Assembly: GCA_038087015.1 (NCBI GenBank)
Contig: JASBNA010000062.1
Location: 1-64,000, forward strand
Length of the DNA stretch: 64,000 bases
Source: Cerrena zonata
Taxonomy: Eukaryota > Basidiomycota > Agaricomycetes > Polyporales > Cerrenaceae
Reading direction: 5' to 3'
A program made the position numbers and the translations under genes. The notes beneath the pieces are model-generated. The model saw nothing but the letters and a program-made list of their open reading frames with translations. It was not told the origin of the DNA and did no database searches. Numbering within the stretch: position 1 is the first letter of the stretch; each line of letters opens with the position of its first letter. Below, piece after piece: positions 19,844 through 31,869 of the stretch.

Positions 19844-22800
19844 ATGTCGATTTACTCTATCCCGACCCTCGACGCCTTCTGCGAGGGCTGTAATACTCTT
19901 TTTAGTTCTTCTGGATACTCTCGTCACCTTGCTACTACAACGAACCCAAGGTGTCGTGCAATCCTCGATCAGGCAGATGAATATATGCCGGGAGTGCATG
20001 ACCAAGACCAACCTCCAAGCGCCCCTTGTTTCGAAGGAGATTTCTTCGGACAAGATTATTCTGAGCATGACTTTGGTCGGGAGCCTGGAGGTTATCAGCA
20101 CCCAACAGACAACAATGACGATGAGATCCAAGATGTCGAGATTCAAGACGACGGGATTCAAGACGACGAGATTCAAGACGATCATCTCGACTTCGATCCG
20201 AATGAACCTGATTGGGAACCAGAGGTTGATGAACAGTACCAAGGACCGCCTCTACATGATGAAGAGCACTTGCCATCCGAGTCCGATAATGTACGACGTA
20301 CTCAAGCCGAACGGACAGAGAACGAGCGAAATATTAGCCAAGAGCCATATAGAAGCTGTTTCCGAAGAGCAAAGGAAATCCCGGTGCCCCGATAAGCAGC
20401 CAGAAAGGGAACAACGAGTATCAAGCCTCTCAAGCTCAGTTTGAGCATACATCCGCCAGGAGTCCATATGCTCCATTTATTTCCCGCCTTGACTGGGAAT
20501 TTGCAAGATGGGTGAAACTTCGCGGTCCTGGATCGACAGCAATCAATGAGCTTCTGGCCCTTGATAATGTGAGTACAAATAAATTATCAAACCACATGTA
20601 TGTATAGCTTACTCTTATCTTCAGATGGCCGAAAAACTTGGTCTGTCATACAAGAATTCTGTCGAGTTACATAAGATAACCGATGAATCTCTTCCTGGGC
20701 GACCTCGATTCAAGCGTGAGGAGATCGTTGTTGCGGGGGAGTCGTTTGATATCTACTTCCGTGATGTCATCGAGTGTGTTCGGGCACTGTTCAGGAACCC
20801 AGAGTTTGCAGCATACCTTGTATTTTCTCCCGAACAGCATTATAGCGATCCGGCATGTCACTCAGAGCATCGCATCTATCATGAGATGCATACTGGGAAG
20901 TGGTGGTGGAGTACGCAGGTAATTCTGATATAATTAAGTACTCTCAAGCTGTGAGAGATCGCTAACTTCTGATACGTACCTTCTATTTTGTAGATCGCAC
21001 TTGAAGAAAAGACCCCGGGCGCTACAATCATCCCTATTATCATATCTTCCGATAAGACACAATTGACTTTGTTTCGAGGTAAAACCGCATACCCCGTATA
21101 CCTTACTATCGGCAACATACCTAAAGAAATACGCAAGAAACCCTCTCGACAAGCTCAGATACTTCTGGATTATCTCCCCACTACTCGTCTCAAACATATC
21201 ACAAGTCCCACCTCCCGTCGACGTGCACTTGCGAATTTATTTCATCGTGGTATGAAGCTTATGCTTGACCCTCTCGTTGAAGCTGGCAAGCATGGTCTTC
21301 CGATGCGGGGTGGAGATGGAGTCCTCCGACGCTGTCACCTACTATTTGCTGCATTTGTTGGCGATTACCCGGAACAACTCCTAGTTACCTGCACAAAGGT
21401 TTGCCCTACCTGTGACGTTCCCCGTGACGAGTTAGGATCAGGTGACCTAGGTGAACCTCGAGACTTGCAAGCGGTTCTAGAAGCGCTGGAGCTTGTCGAC
21501 GGTCCTCCGGGAGAGTTCTTTGCTGCATGTCGAGGTGCTGGGATCAAACCCATTGTACATCCATTCTGGGAAGGCTTCCCTTACACCAACATTTTCCGCG
21601 CCATCACACCGGATATTCTCCACCAACTCTATCAAGCATTGATCAAGCACCTTGTTGCATGGCTCACTAACTCAAAGGCATTTGGACCGATTGAGGTCGA
21701 CGCCCGATGCCGTCGCATGCCCCCTAACCATACCACTCGACTTTTTACCAAGGGGATCACCACTCTATCTCGCGTATCCGGTCAGGAGCACCGAGATATT
21801 GCACGTATCGTCATGGGTCTCATTGTGGATCTACGCCTTCTAAATGGACATTCGACTACTCGGTTACTACTTGCCGTTCGGGGCATGCTTGACTTTCTAT
21901 ATCTTGCACAATATAAGGCCCACAGATCAACGACATTGGGCGATATGGACGCCGCGCTACGGAAATTCCACGCCAACAAGAACATTTTTGTGGACCTTGG
22001 TGTCCGGGCTCGCTTTCAACTACCAAAACTTCATAATGCGGGTCATTATCGGTACTCAATAGAGCTTTTTGGTACAACGGAAAATTACAATACACAGACA
22101 ACGGAACGGCTACACATCGATTATACTAAGGACGCCTATAATGCCTCAAACACACGTAACGCATTCGCACAAATGACGAAATGGCTTGAGCGATATTCCG
22201 TTACGACCACTTTGTGAACTGGCGCCTTCGTTTGAAACCCAGAGCAAGTAGTCTGACTGTTGGCCGGGCTCCAGTTATCCGCCACCCTCATGTGGTCATG
22301 ACCAAGTATCCAACCGTTTACTCAGTCGACTTCAATTCCCTGGCAGACAACTACGGTGCAATTGATATCCACAATGCCCTGACAATATTCATTGCACACA
22401 GAAGGAACCCGACCTTCTCAGGTGATCGACTCGAGCGCGCTGCGGCAAACATTATCCTTCCCTTCTCCTCACTTCAGATCTTCCACAAGATCAGGTTTAT
22501 AACAGGCCAGTGGATGATTAGCTTAACAGCGACGACGTTATGGATGTTGCCCACACTCGTCCATCATATCAAGACAAACAAGGTCGATTGGTCCCAGCAC
22601 GATTCGACACCGTTCTTATAAGTATTGTCGATGAGTCAGACTGTGAGTCTGTTGGAGTATCTCGTACGTCGTTTCTTGCTCTCATCAAAAACATTTCTTA
22701 CAAATATATGTATATACTACAGGATACCGTGTGGCGCAGGTTCGTGCGGTTTTCTCAATCGCATCTCGGCATCAGCAACTGTTGTCGGATATTGTTATCC

Positions 22801-23055
22801 CGCAACACCTTGCTTACGTTGAATGGTTTACCACATTTCCCGCTCTACCCCATCCACACCATGGCATGTACAAAGTCTCTCGAGCATTCAAGAATGGTAT
22901 CCGTCATGCAACCATCATTCCGGTGGACAAAATCTTCAGTAGTATTATGCACTTCCCCCGATTTGGTCCCATCGCTCCCCGTCGTGCTTGAGAAATGTAA
23001 TGAATTTTATGTTAATCCCTATGTCGATGAGCATATGTACCGTGTAGTATACTAA
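19844..23055 (+). mobile_element. Plavaka (CACTA-like) transposase, frameshifted
   Basis: The start MSIYSIPTLDAF is followed by a zinc-finger-like knuckle CEGCNTLFSSSGYSRHL...C and an acidic repeat region. The core then reads WEFARWVKLRGPGSTAINEL, MAEKLGLSYKNS, HEMHTGKWWWSTQ and, after an intron (about 20918-20994), IIPIIISSDKTQLTLFRGK, YPVYLTIGNIPKEIRKKPS, RPNxT-like segments, and the C-terminal PQHLAYVEWF, GMYKVSRAF and FYVNPYVDEHMYRVVY. These are hallmarks of the basidiomycete Plavaka transposases. The frame is broken near 20390, 22207 (after KWLER), 22510 and 22985, so it cannot make full-length protein. A canonical intron near 22666-22725 survives. Element ends (TIRs) were not found by eye. 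A divergent DUF6532-like gene is adjacent. Confidence 0.88.
20123..20181 (+). repeat. In-frame 15-nt tandem repeat in transposase
   Basis: Units like GAGATTCAAGACGAC repeat about four times and encode (D/E)IQD(D/V) in the acidic linker after the zinc knuckle. The length is a multiple of three, so the frame is kept. Confidence 0.8.
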
Positions 23056-23232
23056 AGACTTATAAAAATATTACACTAGTATATAAACCAACCTGAATAG
23101 AATGGAATAGAGAAAAATAGCACGGAATAGTGCGAAATGGGCTCAATGAGGGGGGAAATTACTATTTATGACTCAATGATCATTTCGTGTTTTTCCTGAT
23201 GGCCATTGCTGCAATGTATTCTGCCATGGATA

Positions 23233-23600
23233 TCATCCTACGTTTTCATCCAAGGGAGTGGTATCACTCTTGATTATCTGATGACCGGACTTCTGCAGTC
23301 TTCTCCTTATGGGAGTTATTGACATCTGTGAGTCTCGATTTCTCTCACCCAATTGCTCAGTTCCTCGTATTAGGCTGGTCTGGTGTAACGCGGGCCCGTA
23401 GATGACGCGGAGGACTTGAGTGCACCTATGGTAACAGAAACAAACAACTTCTGTACTACTCTCGCCCTTAGCAATTTTGAGGATATTGGCATGGACCTTT
23501 TCGGGATCCACTGAAAATCTTTCCCGTCGGCATTTCCGCTCGTGTCCTTTGAATCCCTCATGTGTTGCTCACATTGCGCTGATATACTAGACAGAATGCT
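23233..23600 (-). pseudogene. Zinc-knuckle leader of a decayed transposase
   Basis: The minus strand reads HEGFKGHERKCRRERF and then an open frame to 23233. The GFxxHExxC pattern resembles the N-terminal zinc knuckle of Plavaka-type transposases or their associated proteins, but the first half (CEQH) is in another frame and no transposase core follows. It lies just beyond the 3' end of the Plavaka gene and may be a second, older insertion. The call is weak. Confidence 0.3.
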
Positions 23601-23728
23601 ATTTTAGACCGAACCTGATCTGTGCTTGGTCACGATTATGCTCGGTGTAATGAATTTAGTTTGTGTATTGAATCTGCCTTTGTAAGCCATTGACTCGGTG
23701 TATCAAAGCTTGCCCTGCCTACCAAGAG

Positions 23729-23758
23729 CTCCTCCTCCTCCTCCTCCTCCTCCTCCTC
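23729..23758 (+). repeat. (CCT)n microsatellite
   Basis: About ten CCT/CTC units. Confidence 0.95.
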
Positions 23759-24072
23759 GTCGAGTTGCGACATTCCATGATTTTCTTGCACTATTTCCTC
23801 TTCTCAATCCTTATCAAGGTCTTGATTGCTATGAGCATGATGCATCCTTAATCAAAATGCCCATCTGTGATTACAATTGGTTGACTGTCCACATACACAG
23901 ACCGAGAAGTAGAAGGAATAGTGGTGGGTAAGAAGACGGACTCGAATGCCGCAAGTATTTCTCAATCGCCATGTCAACTACCACAGAATGGGTTGAGCAG
24001 ATGCCGAAAAATGTCGGATGGTGTTCGCCGGTGTAACTTGAAGGGGGTCAACACTGCGAGGGCAGACTTTGG

Positions 24073-24551
24073 TCAATGAGACCGTAGGAACGCTGCTAGA
24101 TATGGGGATGCTGCAGGGACAGCAGAGTGTGTGAGAGAGTGCCAATTAAGGCCACCGAAGTCATTGTGAACCGCCAGCACAAAGTCGCAAAGTTCAACAG
24201 GGTCGACTGTGAGATGCCATCCCATACACGACACATCTCCTGTTCCCTCTGGTTGATCTCACGGAGGGAGAGAACACTTCTTGTGGCGGCCTCCCAAAAC
24301 CTATTTGAGTAAGTGGCATCACACATCGTCTTAGACGCAAGCATGAGAGCGGAGATGAACAATCTGCATCTCGACGAAGCGCGATTGGATATTGGACCGT
24401 TCGCAGAAATAGCAAAGCAGTGAGTACCACCAAGGGATGCAGCCTTGTCCGGTGTAGTACGCAGGAGATGAACTGGAATATAGAACGTAGTGTATCTGGG
24501 GAAACCACTGCCGGTCGGTTTGGAAAGAGCTGTGTTGTGGACCGGACACAT
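24073..24551 (-). pseudogene. Pho80/PCL-type cyclin pseudogene
   Basis: On the minus strand RCRLFISALMLASKTMCDAT, YSNRFWEAATRSVLSLREIN and QREQEMC match the core of fungal cyclin-box proteins of the Pho80/PCL type (typically RLFISALMIASKV, DTYSNKSW, REINQMEREM). The homology then continues in another frame as MGWHLTVDPVELCDFVLAVH and NDFGG, ending FLRSH at 24073. No intron with proper ends bridges the two frames, so I read this as a frameshift. The N-terminal part of the cyclin box is only partly readable upstream (to about 24600). Such cyclins partner a CDK (Pho85); this copy is probably dead. Confidence 0.7.
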
Positions 24552-24619
24552 CTGGCTGCAATAGCGTTGTAGTTCTCAGCGTGGGTGGAGGCAGACTAGA
24601 GAGAGCCAATTATATGGAA

Positions 24620-27600
24620 TTGCTCGATATAGTAGATTTAAGCTTACCATACACTCCAAGAGGAGCCCGATATGAACACAAGGAAGAACGTGGGAAGCTA
24701 AGCTAATTATATAGTAGGAGCTCGCCATAGTAGACATAGTAACATGTTGTAAATTAGACAACAAAGCTCGGGGACATACATGGATCTCTTTGCTTCGTAT
24801 AGCAGAGTATAAAAGGGGATCCGGAGTGTCATTCGAGTAACAAGAATCCCAGGACTCCGCTCGACCAGCCCGTTGCGAAACTAATTGCCGATCGGGCTCA
24901 TTTAAGTGGCTATCATGCGATTGCTTTCAAGTTGTCAATACGATACCAAGATTATAGCCTTTCTGAGTGAACAAGATAAGGTACAGATTCGGGGGATAAG
25001 GTATACTGACAGTCCATTGGCTCTGGGATTGCTGAATAGGGGGAAATTATTTATAGCACCAGAATGAACCCACGTTATTGACTTGATCTCGTAAGACAAA
25101 CACTACCTCTCGCAAAGCGAAATAGGCCTTCTCACGCATCTCCATTGATTTTTTGCGTTTCTTCAATGTCCTTCTGAAATGAGGCTAGATATTCAATTAA
25201 GGAATCTGCGGTTAAGAGACAACTGAGCGAGCACGCCGCTAGGGGCCCGGCCCGGGATGTTATGTATAATATTAGAATCAATGATCATCGATGTTGACAG
25301 CCGATTGCAGAATCCTACCCAACACTTGAATAAGCGGATTGGAGCTGTGGTGCCCAATGACCACTTTAGGACACCCGCGGATCTCGTGTTGCTCTCATGG
25401 ACGCCCCGATGCTTCGTCTAGACCGCTGGAATAAACTGACTCAACCTTACAGGTAGCTAAACGTTCATCTGCTGCTCAAAGTATAAGAGAAGGGGGACTT
25501 ACCCATCATAAGCGGATTTAACCGAATGGGTTCTATCGTATGCCGATAAAACCTGACTCTATTACGTTGTCGTCAAAGAGCTGTACACATCGCATGGGAC
25601 GACGGTTACTATTGCGGCGGTGCTCTAAGATGTGGACTCGACAAAACACATGCCCTAGTATCATGTGAAATCCATAGGCCAGTCATGTTGATATCTACAG
25701 GACTGGTGTATTGGCGCGCAGAGATTCGAGTGAGGTCAACCAGAGGTCACTCGTATCGAGAAAAGGCAACAGGCTTGGAGTTGGTACCGCTCCTGATATC
25801 TGCGCCTCATATCACTCAGACCTTGTTGAAACCTATGAGAGATCTGTATTGTATAGATCATTATGTGAGGTTTGTCATATATATCTCCAATGTAAATTGG
25901 TTAGACCCTGTCCGTCTCTGTACTTACTCTGCGAGTATGGTGGCTTGCATAATGATGTAGCGCTGATCATAATGATACTAGAGCTTAACGTGTATATCAT
26001 TGTGATGATAATACTATACAAAGATCGTCGGATATAGGAGTATGAAGTATAGAAGTAGAGATCCTTGTTGTCCTAATGGACGAGCTGAACGATGAACCCA
26101 ACATGCAAGGTGTTCATTATTTTGACGGCGGATTCCGTGCCTCGACCCATCAAACACGCGTTCCCGAAGAGAGGGTTTCTAGAGACAAAGTCAGCGAGTG
26201 TCAGCTCTAGAGATACATGCAACATACATGAGCAAATATCAGATTGGAAGAATAACGAGCCCCAGGAAAATAACCACATAGCGGAGACAGACCTGGCGAG
26301 TGTGAACATTGGGTAGGTTGACACTAGTTGTCGATGCGATGATATCAATAAACCATACTGTTGAATGATACATTGTACTGAAGATACACAATAAGGAATA
26401 TGGGAATGCAAGGCAAAGGCACTGAAGATACAATCAAGTCACACTTACCCTATAGCCAAAGAGCCCTTCCTTCAATCGGAATGGTGGCATGACCATGGCC
26501 AATCTTTCAGGTTCCAATGCCGAGTGAGACTATAGCCATGTCTTAGATAGTCACCTAGTCATCAGTCCCAGAGGAGACTTCCCAGGATGTGGGTCGAGAA
26601 GGGACGAGGTTTGACTCTATTTCTGAGCAAAGAAGATGGTCGAAAGGATGAAAGCGTGAAGTCAGCTGCCGGCGTGTCAAAATATATAACTTGGCGGAAC
26701 AACCAGTTTTATGACGACCTCCGACTGGATGAGTCTGACATGCATATTATACAGTTCCGATGACATTACAGTGTGAGATTGAGACCCACAGAGATGCCAG
26801 TGTACCTTATGTTGACAAGTTTCCAATGAGGTGTAACTCAGGTGAAGGCTATCTTTGTACAAAACATCTGTCTGATCATTATAAATTACACCGCTCAGAG
26901 ATTCGGAGTCTGAGACTCCATTCATATGCTCAAGCAGCCGGTTCTGAGGTTGAATTAATACCTCCGAGATCTGAGCCCAAGCTGACTGCTCATGTCTCCG
27001 TGATCCAAGCGCCTGATGCGTGACCCAGGTTTCGCAGGGTTGGTGGTGTATATGTAAATATGAGTGGTATGTTTAATGTAGCATCTCACGGCCGGGTTGT
27101 ACGTTCACACGCAACAGAAAAGAGATGTTGTTCTGTGCCACTTACGTCGATATGTGTTAACGTAGGTGGCGACTGAGCATTGCAGTGTTGCCTTGTCACC
27201 GCTCCTTGTGCCATTCTGGTACATTCGGGGAATGCTGTTGGGCAGAAGTCGGTGAGCCTGGTCAGCCACGAACACACCTGAAAGAAGTACGACTGTGTTT
27301 AGACTCGAATCCGAATAACAAAATAGTACAGTCGGAGTCAGCAAGATTGCATATTCGAGATGAGTGATAGGAAAGCAAATTAACCCTGAAGACCGTGCAC
27401 CGGAATTCCGGATCGACATGGGAGGGGTTGAGGGGCGGCTTGGTCTGTTAGTGATATCTTTCCCATTGGGTTTTGCTACAGGCCGGGTTTCTGCGAGATT
27501 CCGCCAGAGAAGGAAAAGTTTCAACACGAGGGATGGGTAGTGGTGATCGGCCGATCAACTGCTATGATTAGCTATTGGCGACTGGGACTTTGAGACAAAA

Positions 27601-28381
27601 ACATTATAAATATTGACATAATGATTTCTGATGGTTATCTTGAAAAACATGGAAAATATATATACTGTGTTATAACTAGGTAATACCCGTGCATTCGCAC
27701 GGTCTACAGTTAACATTCGAGAGTAAGTCATGTAAACCAAGTAATTAAGTAGAAAGTTTCAATGTTATTTAACAATGTATATATGATACTATCAAGTGCT
27801 ACGCAAGCTTATACATGCCATTTGTGTAGAGGTTTTGAACTGTGCTCCTCCGCTGCTGGTGGGCACCGGCAGCTCCGTCGCACGTGACCAGCCTGGCAGT
27901 GCTACTGTTTGAAAGGATCGGAGAGCATACCCATCCTGTGTACACTGTTTCATGTCTCTTTGTGGTTACATTGGGACTTTCCAGTCCAAATTATCAGTAA
28001 CAATTTACACTCAGGCTTCAATCATCTTGAAGTTTGCTTGTTATAAATCTTCCCAGCCAGCGCATAACAACATTTTCTCCAGAGAAAAGTATTTAGCGTA
28101 CTTCTAACTCATTACATGAATCCATAGTTCTACTAAGTTACATCACTATTACTCTGAGCTACTTGTCACATTTGCTTACGATTCGCTCCCTCAACTCAAA
28201 GGGTATCATGAGTCATCTAATATATATAGAACCCATAGGAAATTGAAGATTGAAAGTGCCATTGAACCTACCATTGACAGCACGACACAATTATTTGAAA
28301 CCGCCGGTAGCGGAATGAAGGTTGTGCAAGGTTGAAAATTAAATTGTCGTACTTACCAATATTTTGTCTATACTATTACTT
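24620..28381. other. Gene-poor region with one dispersed repeat
   Basis: No supported gene in 3.7 kb. Short frames at 25685-26037, 26073-26433 and 27105-27527 have no family features. The dispersed repeat at 25292-25505 is listed separately. The rest looks like decayed, AT-leaning DNA. Confidence 0.4.
25292..25505 (+). repeat. Dispersed repeat, copy A
   Basis: Blocks GACAGCCGATTGCAGAATCC, TTTAGGACACCCGC, CTAGACCGCTGGAATAAACT and CATCTGCTGCTCAAAGT recur in the same order and orientation at 60308-60724. Identity is roughly 75-80 percent by eye. This copy lacks the roughly 200-bp insertion present in copy B. Confidence 0.8.
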
Positions 28382-28608
28382 AGTACTATCACACCACCGG
28401 AGTTTGACGCTTCAAACTCTAGTGTCAAAATCCTACCCTTTCCCCTCTGGCACACTCAATTTTACACCGAACCTGCTATAAATCTGTACAGTTTATGTAG
28501 TAGTATATCCCCGCCATATACTTGCACCGCTGATTTAAATTATTTGCGGAAACTGTAGAACGCATAGAGTTTGACAATTTGGTCAAACTCCGGTGGTGTG
28601 ATAGTACT
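28382..28608. mobile_element. Small MITE with perfect 27-bp terminal inverted repeats
   Basis: The left end (28382-28408) begins AGTACTATCACACCACC and the right end (28582-28608) is its exact inverse complement over 27 bases. The 227-bp element has no coding potential of its own. If the outer AG/CT are taken as flank, a TA dinucleotide borders both ends (AG-TA-CTATCAC...GTGATAG-TA-CT), as expected for Tc1/mariner-derived MITEs. Confidence 0.8.
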
Positions 28609-29219
28609 TGTGTCTGGACAGACATGATATTTTCCATTGTTGGAGGAATTAGCTAGTTAGCACCACCTACCGCACATATTTAACATTTATTCATGTCCAT
28701 GAAAAAGGCAAGCAAAGTTATTATCGACAGAGCTTGGGACCGTGCACAGCGAGTTGCACTCCAAAGACCACTTGATATTTATATGCTCTAGTACGGAATC
28801 CGTAGGAACTCGGGAGGAAGTGATGGAAAATTCGAGATAAATCCTCGACATTAATGGACAGCTTGAAATCGAACGCGCTGATTCCTGTCCTAAGAGCCGA
28901 GTTGACTAATCAGATTGCAAAGTCCCAGCCAATCGGATTGCTCAGTTGACTACCAAAAAGGGGACCGACCTCTTTTATGTATATGGATATGGATATGGAT
29001 GGATGAAAAACATTGGTGGAAACATTGAAAATATTTCACAAAAAATCGAGACAAAATTGGGAGAAGCATTTGAAAACCATTTAGCATGTTTTTCTCAATG
29101 TTTATAATATGTCTTTTTTTTGGGAACATCGGATAAACACAGATAATGTTATTTCAATGTTGTTTCTCTGGCGTCACTGATGCCAGAGCTGAATCCGCGC
29201 TGTGTGGAGGACTCATCTG
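28609..29219. other. Intergenic
   Basis: No gene. A short GGATAT run occurs near 28984-29000. Confidence 0.4.
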
Positions 29220-29470
29220 CGCTGTTGTGCACGGCAAAGACGTATCATGCATCATGTATCATGCATCATGTATCATGTATCATGTATTATGTGTCGAGTA
29301 GTGCAAATGGTTGGACATGGTCTCCCGTCGGTGATCAGTCATCCCCTCACCGTATCGTCCATCATTCCCAAGCCAGACCTCGATCGTAGTCTGTTATAAT
29401 TCTCGGCATCCGGGCTCGATCTCCAATGATTGCAGTCCCTGTCTATGCTGTTGTGCACGGCAAAGACATG
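29220..29470 (+). repeat. Local direct repeat with minisatellite
   Basis: GCTGTTGTGCACGGCAAAGA occurs at about 29221 and again at about 29449, each followed by GTGTCGNGTAGTGC within 80 bases, indicating an imperfect tandem duplication of about 230 bp. Between them, at 29242-29292, 10-mers of the type CATCATGTAT repeat about five times. Confidence 0.7.
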
Positions 29471-30039
29471 TGTCGCGTAGTGCGATCAGGTCTCCAGTGG
29501 CGGCCAGCCATCTACCTTTTCCGCTCGCCTTCCCGCCGCTCCGTCTTCCATCGACGGCGGCAAATGACGTTATTGATAGACAGGTAATACAAAACATAAA
29601 TACTAAGCGTACATGTTTCTCTGTTGCCTACCCGTTTCCAATTCGTGTTTTAGGATTTCAGCGTTGGAAAACATTCAAATATCGCACGATAATGGGGGCG
29701 CCGAGCCAGGGCTAGAGACTCATGAATGCCCGAGAGACGTGTGTTAGAGGTAGAGAGCAGAGGTGATACTGTTCTCTTGCCAACTCTATCCCTACTCTTC
29801 AACACCTCTCTGTAGAGATTGACGAACAGACCGAAGACGACCGGCGCTGGTTTGATTTAAATAGAACCGACCACCGATTCTCTGAAACACCATAGTATAT
29901 CCTGTCCACTGAACCCATTCAGAATCTTGATTTTCTTTCGCCGAGTAGCGTTCTAGGCCAATTTGAACAACTTGCGCGATACGCCTGAGAAGTAGTTACT
30001 GGCCTCGAAAGGGTATCATGCTAACTCCAAAGACGTCCG

Positions 30040-31500
30040 CTGGGTTGAAGTTGTCTGCAAAACTTCGTCCGGGCTTCAAACACAACTCGCTTCACTTATA
30101 ACGTCTCTCGAGGAGGGCTCTGAGGCGGAAGCTGGGGATGGCTCTCCTCCCTCCCTTCTGGACAGAGCCTCGAATCTCCACGACATCAACTTAGCTTTGT
30201 CTTCAATCCTCACCAAGGAGGTGGAGAAAGCCGGCCTGCAATGCTCGAAGTTACTTCAGGATGCTACTCAAGCCCTTCTGGATCTATCCTACCATGGCCG
30301 CTGAGCCACAATTCATTGCTGACTCTCAAGGGACAAACTACCCAGCTTGTCAAAACGTGAAAGAGACTGTCGCCGATTCGCGCAACAGTGGCTGACCGAG
30401 TTGGTACACTCAACGAGACTCAACGTATCCGGTCTAACATTGCAAACGTGGATCTCGAGGGTAATCGCCAGGACCTTCGCGAAAACATCCAGGAGTTAGT
30501 ATGACAATCACAGACCTTCCAAGGCTCAGTGCTCCTTACGCCTGAGAGTTCTGTGTCAAGTCTAGCTGTGCCTCTGGACTCTTTGACCGCACCTCCAAGT
30601 CTCGAGTCTATCAGCGTTCCCAGCCTCTGCTACATGTCTTGGATTCTCTTTATGGCCCTCTGAAGGATTATCTTCTGGACTCGCGCAATCTACTCACGTC
30701 ATTGTATCACAACGTGCAATCCCTTTCATCGATTTTGGACTCGATTCGAAAACAGGCCTCTGTCATGTCCAATCTCCATGAAAAAGTACAAGATCTTCGG
30801 ACGATATTTTATCTTCATTACACGGCATCTTCAACCTTAGTGCTCCAACCTTCGACGACTTTGCCAGTTTCTCCACTAAGCTGAATCAGCTTCTTGAACG
30901 CGAGTCCGAGGGCCACGCTCACTCTCTGAGTGCTGTTCGTACGCAACTGCGACGTTTGAACGAGGAGTCGGCTTGGGCGTACTATCCTCTGTCACATCTT
31001 CTAGGCAGCGAGCTTTGGATCAGGCAATGGCGCGGCGTCACGACAAGAAAGAAGTGATTTGACGTTTCCTTCAAAACTTCAATCAGCTTCTGACTCGGAG
31101 ACCGCTTGGCGTGATGAAGAAGCTCGTCTCAAGATGGAGCAGGAATATCTGACCCGCGAAGCTGCCGAAAAGAATCGAATCGCAGCTGAACAACGTGCGC
31201 AAGAGGAACATTTTCTAAATTGAAGCGAAGGCCGAACGAGAAAGCAGTAGCAAAGGGTGAACGCGAGAGGTTAGAGGCCGAGGCCGAAGCTGAAACTGAA
31301 CATGATAGGCTAAAGGCAGAGGAGGAAGCAACAGTTGAGCATGAATACCTTCAGGCTGAAGCACTTGCGAGGAAAGATTTACCTCCCGTTAACGAAGGCG
31401 AGTCGTTTAATAACTATCTAACCCTTCTATTTCTCAACCCTGTGTATAGATGTGTTCGCTATCGACCCCTCGAGTCCGACCAAATCTCTATCTTCTGAGC
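30040..31500 (+). pseudogene. Coiled-coil protein pseudogene, unrecognised
   Basis: Successive plus-strand stretches in different frames look coding and helical: LQTQLASLITSLEEGSEAEA, SLLDRASNLHDINLALSSIL, VEKAGLQCSKLLQDATQAL, QSLSSILDSIRKQASVM, and finally a Glu/Ala/Lys/Arg-rich coiled coil (GERERLEAEAEAETEHDRLK). Stops such as the TGA after LLDLSYHGR and several frame changes break them up, and I cannot join them with canonical introns. I do not recognise the family. A large coiled-coil protein with an ERE-rich C-terminal helix is the likely ancestor. Confidence 0.45.
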
Positions 31501-31704
31501 TCATAGCTTTGCAAGGCCTCATCTATGTAGAGGTTGCCAGTGACAGTTTTGAGCTTGTGACTCTCTTCTTTACCCCTGCTCTCTGTCATGCTGACGTCGC
31601 CATCTCCATCGTGGGTGTAAATATTGTGTGAATATATTTTTGAACGCATTCTCTAATATCGATGAGCACGCCGAGTGTATAACAGATCGAGACGAGCAAT
31701 AAGA

Positions 31705-31764
31705 CGAAAACGAAAACGAAAACGAAAACAAAAACGAAAACAAAAACAAAAACAAAAACGAAAA
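31705..31764 (+). repeat. (CGAAAA)n microsatellite
   Basis: About ten hexamers CGAAAA interspersed with CAAAAA, interpretable as C-to-T type changes of the CpG-adjacent base on the other strand. Confidence 0.9.
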
Positions 31765-31869
31765 CCAGAACGAGCAAAGACAGACGAGACACAGTTCAAC
31801 AGAATAAGAAAACAAGACAGGAAGAACCGATGAACAGCAAGAGTGGGGAATGGAGAAGTAGGACAACAA

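Noticed and set aside
9627..24600. A biosynthetic or defence gene cluster
   Set aside because: Neighbouring genes belong to unrelated processes (kinetochore, kinase, Dabb, transposon), and no backbone enzyme or shared regulator is present.
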